Source of the DNA: Thermoanaerobaculaceae bacterium
GTDB taxonomy: Bacteria > Acidobacteriota > Thermoanaerobaculia > Thermoanaerobaculales > Thermoanaerobaculaceae
Length of the DNA stretch: 5,674 bases
NCBI GenBank assembly: GCA_022865555.1
Contig: JALHTD010000249.1
Location: 1 to 5,674, forward strand
Direction of reading: 5' to 3'
The notes below the pieces were generated by a model that did no database searches, was not told where the DNA came from, and saw nothing but the letters and a program-made list of their open reading frames with translations. Made by a program: the position numbers and the translations under genes. Position 1 is the stretch's first letter. Each line of letters starts with the position of its first letter. Positions 1 through 4,425 of the stretch are shown here, one piece after another.

Positions 1-120
1 GATATCGAACTGGCCGAGGAGTTTGCCGCCAAGTTGAACGCGCGCGCCCTGCGCATGGAGGGCACCTGCACCGGCGCGCCCGGCATCGGGCAGGGCAAGA
101 TCGGCTTCATCGAAGGCGAG
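1..120 (+). pseudogene. Fragment of a GlcD/D-lactate dehydrogenase-type FAD-linked oxidase (near C-terminus)
   Basis: Reading frame 1 of the plus strand gives about 40 residues resembling the C-terminal cap region of FAD-binding D-lactate dehydrogenase/glycolate oxidase GlcD proteins: a helix (LAEEFAAKLNARALRM) followed by GTCTGAPGIGQGK and GFIEGE. From memory, the family has GTCTGEHGIGxGK followed by a short acidic helix. The Glu-His pair of that motif is replaced here by Ala-Pro (codons at 76-81). Similarity stops at about position 120, after which this frame is only the antisense of the P-loop gene. No start lies in the window and the frame is open at the left edge. It is either a gene remnant joined to the P-loop gene or an assembly chimera. 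The family call comes from motif recognition, not a search. Confidence 0.55.
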
Positions 121-510
121 ATCGGTGTCGCGCACGCCGTCCCAGTGCGGTGTCGTCCACAGCGGCACCTTGACCAGCACGTCGTAGGTCGGCAGCCACG
201 CGGCCAGCAGCGGCTCCCAGCTCGACTGCGGCCCGGCCGCGTGGTAGAGGTAGCAGTAGTTGTCGAGCACGGAGCGGTCGCAGATCACGAGCGGGTGGTC
301 GGCCTCCGCCTCGAGCTCCCACGCCATCTGCGTGTGCAGGATCCAGCCCTGAGCCGCCGCGCTGGTCTCGCGATTGATCGGCAGCGGGCAGCGGCGCGCG
401 ACCTCGCGGACCAGCTCGACGTCCACGTCGCGCCGCTTCAGCCTGGCCGCGAGCTCGAAGCACAGGGTCGTCTTGCCGACGCCGTGGGTGCCGATGAGCG
501 CGACCTTCAC
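1..510 (-). CDS. Small P-loop ATPase/kinase, NadR-like AAA_28 type (partial; 3' end chimeric or missing)
   Basis: The frame starts at GTG 510-508 and stays open to the left edge (170 codons, no stop). Residues 2-6 form the first beta strand (KVALI), directly followed by a Walker A motif GTHGVGKTT at residues 7-15. A Walker B-like strand LVICDRS sits at 74-80, followed by VLDNYCYLYHAAG, typical of the NadR/thymidylate-kinase-like AAA_28 ATPases. PTYDVLVKVPLW and DGVRDTD (to residue 130) also fit that family. Residues 131-170 are Ala/Gly/Leu-rich and fit nothing; they are antisense to an oxidase-like fragment, so the native C-terminus (perhaps 50-60 residues) is probably lost. The start overlaps the stop of the upstream kinase gene as GTGA, which implies translational coupling and explains the GTG start. 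It probably phosphorylates or hydrolyses a nucleotide-type substrate in the cytoplasm; the substrate is unknown. Confidence 0.8.
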   Translation of the reverse strand, partial: MKVALIGTHGVGKTTLCFELAARLKRRDVDVELVREVARRCPLPINRETSAAAQGWILHTQMAWELEAEADHPLVICDRSVLDNYCYLYHAAGPQSSWEPLLAAWLPTYDVLVKVPLWTTPHWDGVRDTDLAFDEADLALPDAGRAGAGALHAQGARVQLGGKLLGQFDI

Positions 511-3002
511 TCCGGCACCCCGTCCTCGAGTGAGGAAAGCGCCGTGAGCAGCGCGGCGCCGTCGCGCGGGCGCTGGTCGCGATCCTTGGCGAGGCAGCGA
601 ACGATCAGGTGGGAGAGCGCCGGCTCGAGATCGGGCGCCAGCGCCTGCGGGTCGGGCGGCGTCTGCTCCAGATGGGCGCGGAGGATGTTTCCGGTGGCGA
701 AGGGCAGCGAACCCGTCGCCATCTGGAAGAGCGTGACGCCGAGGGCGTAGATGTCGGTGCGTGTGTCGGGGTCCTCGCCGAGGATCTGCTCGGGGGCCAT
801 GTAGTACGGGGTGCCGGTCGCGCCCGAGGCGGAGAGGTTGAGCTCGTCCAGGCGGCGTGCGATGCCGAAGTCCAGGATCTTCACCTGGCGGCGGTCGGCC
901 AGGATCATGTTGGCGGGCTTGAGATCGCGGTGTACGACTTGGCGGGTGTGGGCGTACCCGACGGCGTCAACGATCTGTCTCAGGAGGTTCAGCAGGTTGA
1001 GGCGGACGAACGAGCCCTCCTCGCGGATCAACTGCAACAGCGTCGGCCCCGACACGAACTCCATCGAGATGTAGAACGACGAGAAGCCGCGGTCGAAGTC
1101 GTAGATGTGCACGATGCCGGGGTGAGAGAGCGCGGCCGCGGCGCGCGCCTCGCGTTCGAAGCGGCGGATGGCATCGGGGGTGTGCTGCCGGGGGTTGAGG
1201 ATCTTGATCGCCACCGTGCGCCCCAGCCGTGTGTCGCGCGCCCGGTAGACGACGCCCATGCCGCCGCGGCCGAGCTCCTGCTCCAGGACGTAGCGCGAGG
1301 CCGCGTCGGTGATCGCCCCGGCACGCGAGTCCGGGGGAGGCGTGATGCCGGAGCCGGAGGATGCCGCCTGCTCGTCGGCGGCGCGCTGCGCGGCGACGAT
1401 GTGCAGCCGCTGGACCGCATCCTGGTACCCGTAGTCGAAGTCGACGACCCGCTGCCACGCCGCCTCGGCGGCCCTCAGGTCGCCGTGCTCCTCGAGCAGC
1501 TCAGCGAGCGAGTAGAACGCGGGGAGCAGCTCGCGCCGAACCGGCAGGCCGGCGATCGCCCTCTGGACCACGGTGATCGCCGTCGTGACCTCGCCCTCGC
1601 TCTGCAGCCACGAGCCGACCTTCACCAGCGATTCGACAAGGTTGGGGAAGGTGCCACCGTAGGCGGAGAGGAACTCCCACGCTCCGCGCAAGTCGCCCTG
1701 TTCGAAGAGGATGTTGAACCCGTCCTCGACCTGCCCGATGCGGCCCAGGAGCTGGGCCCTCTCTTTCACCAGCCCGGCGCGGGCGAGCACCTCGTCGGCG
1801 CGGATGACGTCGCCGCCACGCTCGAAGCAGCGCGCGGACTCCAGGTCCTCCCCGACTGTCTCCCAGACCAACCCGGCTTCCATCCAGTCGCCGATCTCCG
1901 CGTACAGCCGGCCGGCCTCGCGGGGGTCGAGGTGCTGCCCGGCGATGTCGGCCGCCTCGCGCAGGAGGCCGGCGCGCCGGTAGCGGTCGAACGCCTCCTG
2001 GTAGCGCCCGAGCTTCTCCAGGGCGGCGGCGGCCTCCGCGGCCATCCCCGCGGTCTCGTACTCCTGGAGCGCCTGCTCGAGCTTGCCGTCGACGAAGAGG
2101 CGCTGCCCGCGGATCCTGGCGGCCTCCTCGGTCTGACCGCCGAGCCGAAGCGCCTCCGCCGCCCGCATCGTCTCGCCGGCCTGCTCGAAGGCGCGTGCGG
2201 CGTCGAGCGGCTGCCCGGCGGCGATGTAGAGGTCGCCAGCCTCGCGGTAGCGCCCGCAGGCGACGGCGACCGCAGCCGCGAGCGCCGGCCGCTTGCTCTC
2301 CCGGGCGGCTCGGATCGCGACGTCCGCGTTGACCGCCGTGAGGCGGCGGCTGTCGAGGGCGAGCTCGACCGCGTGAGCGGCGCGGCGCATGTCGCCCGCG
2401 CGCAGAAAAGGATCGATCGCCTGCTCGCTGCGCTTGTTCTCCACCAGGAACTGGCCGTAGCGCATCCACGTCTGCTGCGCTCTGGCGTCCTGACCTAGGC
2501 GGGAGTAGAGCTGGGCGGCGCCCCCGAGGACTTCGCCGCCCTGGCGCTCCATGAACTCCGCGGCGCGGGCGAGCTTGCCTCTGGAGCGAGCGACATCGGC
2601 AGCGCGCCCCCAGTCGTGGGCACGGATGAAGTTGCGCAGCGCGCGCCGCGGCCGGCCGGCCTCCAGCCAGTACTCTCCGGCCGCACGGTAGTCCCCGCGG
2701 CTGGCCGCGCGCGAGGCGAGCTCCGCAGGGCTTCCCGCCAGGGGCGAGAAGACCCCGAAGGCGCCGAGCACCAGCACCACCACGAGGAGGTGCCCGACGG
2801 TCATGATCGGGGCGGAGTGGGCCACGGCGAACAGCGGGGGCAGGGCGCTGTCGATGGCCCTGAGACCGAGCAGCGGCAGCACCCACCACAGGTTGAGCCA
2901 CGCCAGCAGGACCACCGCCACGAGCGCCGTCAGCCGTCGGCTCATCCGCGTCAGGAGCAAGCTAACGGCCGGCAGGACGACGTCCCCGGGGGCAAACGAC
3001 AT
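507..3002 (-). CDS. Membrane-anchored Ser/Thr protein kinase with N-terminal alpha-solenoid repeats
   Basis: The product has 831 residues. Two hydrophobic segments (about 23-47 and 66-86) follow a basic SRR, predicting a hairpin with both ends in the cytoplasm. Residues ~92-545 are TPR/IFT-like helical repeats; many units are exactly 13 residues ending in Gly. A Gly/Ser/Pro linker (549-569) leads to a complete Hanks-type kinase domain (571-~820): glycine loop GRGGMGVVY 578-586, VAIK with Lys600, alpha-C Glu618, catalytic HRDLKPAN 691-698 (Asp693, Lys695, Asn698), DFG 711-713, GTPYYMAPEQ 730-739, Asp750 and Arg811. All key residues are present, so an active RD-type kinase is expected, with Ser724, Ser726, Thr729 and Thr731 in the activation loop. 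The order (membrane, repeats, kinase last) is the reverse of PknB-type kinases. The first ATG was chosen. Met20 just before the first membrane segment is an alternative; neither has a clear ribosome binding site. The targets are unknown. Confidence 0.93.
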   Translation of the reverse strand: MSFAPGDVVLPAVSLLLTRMSRRLTALVAVVLLAWLNLWWVLPLLGLRAIDSALPPLFAVAHSAPIMTVGHLLVVVLVLGAFGVFSPLAGSPAELASRAASRGDYRAAGEYWLEAGRPRRALRNFIRAHDWGRAADVARSRGKLARAAEFMERQGGEVLGGAAQLYSRLGQDARAQQTWMRYGQFLVENKRSEQAIDPFLRAGDMRRAAHAVELALDSRRLTAVNADVAIRAARESKRPALAAAVAVACGRYREAGDLYIAAGQPLDAARAFEQAGETMRAAEALRLGGQTEEAARIRGQRLFVDGKLEQALQEYETAGMAAEAAAALEKLGRYQEAFDRYRRAGLLREAADIAGQHLDPREAGRLYAEIGDWMEAGLVWETVGEDLESARCFERGGDVIRADEVLARAGLVKERAQLLGRIGQVEDGFNILFEQGDLRGAWEFLSAYGGTFPNLVESLVKVGSWLQSEGEVTTAITVVQRAIAGLPVRRELLPAFYSLAELLEEHGDLRAAEAAWQRVVDFDYGYQDAVQRLHIVAAQRAADEQAASSGSGITPPPDSRAGAITDAASRYVLEQELGRGGMGVVYRARDTRLGRTVAIKILNPRQHTPDAIRRFEREARAAAALSHPGIVHIYDFDRGFSSFYISMEFVSGPTLLQLIREEGSFVRLNLLNLLRQIVDAVGYAHTRQVVHRDLKPANMILADRRQVKILDFGIARRLDELNLSASGATGTPYYMAPEQILGEDPDTRTDIYALGVTLFQMATGSLPFATGNILRAHLEQTPPDPQALAPDLEPALSHLIVRCLAKDRDQRPRDGAALLTALSSLEDGVPE

Positions 3003-3008
3003 TACGCC

Positions 3009-3014
3009 ATTCTA
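3009..3014 (-). promoter_or_regulatory. Candidate -10 element for the kinase gene (possible leaderless transcript)
   Basis: On the minus strand TAGAAT matches the TATAAT consensus in 5 of 6 bases and lies 6 nt before the kinase ATG, which would place the transcription start at or next to the A of the start codon. No Shine-Dalgarno-like sequence precedes that ATG, which is consistent with a leaderless mRNA. No good -35 hexamer is found at 16-18 nt spacing, so the call is weak. Confidence 0.25.
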
Positions 3015-3019
3015 GCGCG

Positions 3020-3053
3020 AGCAGACTGCTTCCACGCGGTGTTGTGTCACACA
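3020..3053. promoter_or_regulatory. Two short palindromes upstream of the kinase gene (possible operators)
   Basis: AGCAG-A-CTGCT (3020-3030) and TGTGT-C-ACACA (3043-3053) are perfect 11-nt inverted repeats with centres 23 bp apart, just upstream of the putative -10 of the kinase gene. The second loosely resembles the TGTGA/TCACA half-sites of CRP/FNR-family regulators but lacks their usual spacer. Five-base arms occur by chance fairly often, so this is only a candidate. Confidence 0.15.
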
Positions 3054-3168
3054 TGCACGAGCGCGGTGCTCGCAGCCGCTGCCGCCGATGCGCTCGCGTG
3101 CGGTGGAACCGACTCGCCGACCGCGTGAGGTTCGGAGTGAATGCGCGTCTTGGAGCCATGGCCCTCCC

Positions 3169-3198
3169 CTTGAAACTTCACAAGGATTCGCTCATATT
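3169..3198 (+). promoter_or_regulatory. Heat-shock-type (sigma-32-like) promoter of the J-protein gene; also readable as sigma-70
   Basis: CTTGAAA (3169-3175), preceded by CTCCC, equals the E. coli sigma-32 -35 consensus. After 15 nt, CTCATATT (3191-3198) resembles the CCCCATnT -10. The expected start is near 3204, leaving a leader of about 28 nt. The same DNA can be read as a sigma-70 promoter: TTGAAA (3170-3175, 5/6), 17-nt spacer, CATATT (3193-3198, 4/6). Its place directly before a chaperone gene favours the heat-shock reading. No CIRCE-type (HrcA) inverted repeat was seen. Confidence 0.55.
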
Positions 3199-3231
3199 CT
3201 GAATGGCGGCCGACGCCGGAAAGCGGGACGG

Positions 3232-4218
3232 ATGCGAGACCTGTACGAAGTCCTGGGGGTGGGACGCAACGCGAGCGCCGAAGAGATCAAGAAGGCCTAC
3301 CGCAAGCTCGCGCGCCGCCACCACCCCGATGTGAACCCGGGCAGCCCCGACACCGCAAAGCAGTTCCGGGAGATCCAGGAGGCGTACGCGGTGCTCTCGG
3401 ATGCCGAGAAGCGCAGGCAGTACGACGAGTTCGGCACCGTGGACGAAGCTGCCGCGGCTGCCCGCGCGTCCCGCGCACGCTGGACCGCCCGGGCCGCCCC
3501 GGGAGGGTTCGGGTTCAGGACCGTCGAGGGCTTCGCTGACCTCGGGGACATCTTCGGCAGCCTGTTCGGGGGCTTCGGCAGAGCGGGGGCGCCGCCGCCG
3601 GAGGCGCCGGTCGAAGCAGCCGTCGAGCTCGAGTTCGCCCAGGCGGTGCGAGGCGCCAGCGTGGTGGTGCCGGTGCAGCGCGAGGTGGCGTGCAGCGAGT
3701 GCGGCGGCAGCGGCAAGGTTCGCTCCCGCGCGTGCCCGCGCTGCCGCGGCACCGGCATGCTGGTTCAGACCGACCGCCTGCGGGTGAAGCTGCCCGCGGG
3801 CGTCGCCGACGGCGCCCGCGTGCGGGCGCCCCTCAAGGACGGCTCCAAGCGCGAGGTCGCGGTGGTAGTGCGGGTGCGCCCGCACGCCTTCTTCGAGCGC
3901 AAGGGGGACGACATCCACACCGTCGTGCCGGTGACGTTCTCGGAGGCGTACCTCGGGGCCGAGGTCGAGATCGGCACCATCCACGGCCCGGTGCGCGCCA
4001 AGATCCCGTCGGGGACCCAGTCGGGGCAGCGCTTCCGGCTGCGCGGCAAGGGGGTGCGCAACGTGCGCACGGGGGTGCACGGCGACCACTACTACACCGT
4101 GCAGGTGACGGTGCCGCGAGTCGTCTCGCCGGCCGGCCGCGAGGCCGCGCGGAGGGTGAGCGAGCTCTACGTCGGGGCCGGCGACCCGCGGGCGGGGCTG
4201 CCGCGCGCACTCGACTAG
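3232..4218 (+). CDS. DnaJ/CbpA-like Hsp40 co-chaperone with half-size zinc finger
   Basis: The product has 328 residues and would stimulate the ATPase of DnaK (Hsp70) and deliver unfolded clients in the cytoplasm. The J domain is residues 1-67, starting at the typical RDLYEVLGV, with the essential HPD at 31-33 and the QYDEFG end at 63-68. A Gly/Phe-rich linker (91-118, GGFGF, FGSLFGGFGRAG) follows, then the C-terminal client-binding beta domains (about 127-310; LPAGVADGARVR, DDIHTVVPVTFSEAYLGAEV, GKGVRN, GDHYYTV). Inserted in the first is a zinc module with only two CxxCxGxG motifs (Cys154/157 and Cys168/171), against four in classical DnaJ and none in CbpA. The ATG at 3232 was chosen because the J domain begins there and GGAAAG (3218-3223) lies 8 nt upstream; a longer frame from 3088 adds 48 residues without domain similarity. 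The length is nearer CbpA (~306) than DnaJ (~375), so no symbol is assigned. No dnaK or grpE is in the window. Confidence 0.95.
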   Translation: MRDLYEVLGVGRNASAEEIKKAYRKLARRHHPDVNPGSPDTAKQFREIQEAYAVLSDAEKRRQYDEFGTVDEAAAAARASRARWTARAAPGGFGFRTVEGFADLGDIFGSLFGGFGRAGAPPPEAPVEAAVELEFAQAVRGASVVVPVQREVACSECGGSGKVRSRACPRCRGTGMLVQTDRLRVKLPAGVADGARVRAPLKDGSKREVAVVVRVRPHAFFERKGDDIHTVVPVTFSEAYLGAEVEIGTIHGPVRAKIPSGTQSGQRFRLRGKGVRNVRTGVHGDHYYTVQVTVPRVVSPAGREAARRVSELYVGAGDPRAGLPRALD

Positions 4219-4253
4219 AGGAATGCGCGCCCGGCGGTCGCGCCCCACACAAG
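4219..4253 (-). repeat. Palindromic repeat copy A (REP-like)
   Basis: It begins at the base after the J-protein stop codon. It matches copy C over 35 nt with one mismatch, and its last 31 nt (4223-4253) are identical to 4320-4350. It contains an imperfect hairpin: GCGCG (4225-4229) pairs with CGCGC (4239-4243), then one C/T mismatch, two more pairs and a GGC loop, followed by CCCCACA. On the minus strand it therefore reads as a TGTGGGG head plus hairpin. Confidence 0.85.
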
Positions 4254-4270
4254 ACAAGACGAAGGGTTTC

Positions 4271-4294
4271 TGTGGGGCTCGCGCTGCGCGAGCC
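4271..4294 (+). repeat. Palindromic repeat copy B (inverted, diverged)
   Basis: It has the same TGTGGGGC head as the other copies but on the plus strand, followed by a perfect palindrome GGCTCGCGC-T-GCGCGAGCC (4276-4294). The stem sequence differs from A and C, so the membership rests on the head plus GC-hairpin layout. It lies between A and C in opposite orientation, the arrangement seen in BIME-type mosaics. Confidence 0.6.
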
Positions 4295-4307
4295 GTTGCT
4301 TGCTTTT
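4276..4307 (+). terminator. Possible intrinsic terminator of the J-protein gene
   Basis: The 9-bp arms of copy B (tightest reading leaves a 1-nt centre; 8 bp with a CTG loop is more realistic) are followed on the plus strand by GTTGCTTGCTTTT. The T-rich stretch is interrupted, so termination may be partial. It starts 58 nt after the stop codon. Confidence 0.4.
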
Positions 4308-4315
4308 CGAGACCA

Positions 4316-4350
4316 AGGGATGCGCGCCCGGCGGTCGCGCCCCACACAAG
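4316..4350 (-). repeat. Palindromic repeat copy C (REP-like)
   Basis: This is a direct repeat of copy A, 97 nt downstream, identical over 31 nt and 34 of 35 over the longer span. It has the same imperfect hairpin with GGC loop and the same CCCCACACAAG tail. The identity in non-coding DNA, while B and D have diverged, suggests recent duplication or conversion. Confidence 0.85.
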
Positions 4351-4373
4351 CAAATTGTTTCCTTATCGTCGGC

Positions 4374-4403
4374 AAGAAAAGGGCGCGCACGGCGTGCGCG
4401 CCC
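4374..4403 (-). terminator. Intrinsic terminator of the secreted-protein gene
   Basis: On the minus strand GGGCGCGCAC, a 3-nt loop (GCC) and GTGCGCGCCC form a perfect 10-bp stem (4403-4381), immediately followed by TTTTCTT (4380-4374). The stem starts 22 nt after the TAA at 4426. This is a textbook Rho-independent terminator and coincides with repeat copy D. Confidence 0.85.
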
Positions 4404-4408
4404 CATAC
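4381..4408 (-). repeat. Palindromic repeat copy D, forming a terminator stem
   Basis: Positions 4383-4408 align without gaps to copy A 4225-4250 with 22 of 26 bases identical, including the GGC loop (plus-strand sense) and the CCCCA tail (CCCCATAC here, CCCCACAC in A). The changes relative to A convert the mismatched stem into a perfect one. Confidence 0.7.
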
Positions 4409-4425
4409 TCTTTGCTCTTTCAGTC

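Larger units (their letters stand above)
3003..3231. other. Divergent intergenic region between kinase and J-protein genes
   Basis: About 229 bp separate the divergently read kinase and J-protein starts. The right part (3161-3200) is visibly less GC-rich and holds the candidate heat-shock promoter of the J gene. The left part holds a -10-like hexamer for the kinase gene and two short palindromes. The codons upstream of 3232 in the J-protein frame (from 3088) show no J-domain similarity and are best read as non-coding. No RNA gene or riboswitch was recognised. Confidence 0.7.

Noticed and set aside
1..6. GATATC at the very left end (an EcoRV recognition sequence)
   Set aside because: A single hexamer at a window edge is not evidence of a cloning junction.
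609..2498. Long plus-strand open frame (629 codons) opposite the kinase gene
   Set aside because: It is exactly antisense to the repeat and kinase codons of a gene with all kinase motifs. GC-rich codons leave antisense frames free of stops. Its translation is Arg/Gly/Val-rich and has no recognisable motif.
3058..3072. Small inverted repeat CGAGC-GCGGT-GCTCG in the intergenic region
   Set aside because: Five-base GC arms are expected by chance in such GC-rich DNA, and it is not placed at a promoter or gene end.
3088..3231. N-terminal extension of 48 codons on the J protein
   Set aside because: The J domain starts at 3232 with a plausible ribosome binding site, and the candidate promoter lies inside the extension.
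4223..4350. CRISPR-like direct repeat pair (31 nt, 97-nt period)
   Set aside because: There are only two identical copies, the spacing is too long, and an inverted relative lies between them; the hairpin-plus-head layout fits REP-like elements better.
3178..4353. Long minus-strand open frame (391 codons) opposite the J-protein gene
   Set aside because: It is antisense to a certain J-domain protein, rich in His/Arg/Ala, and begins inside repeat DNA; it is a shadow frame.
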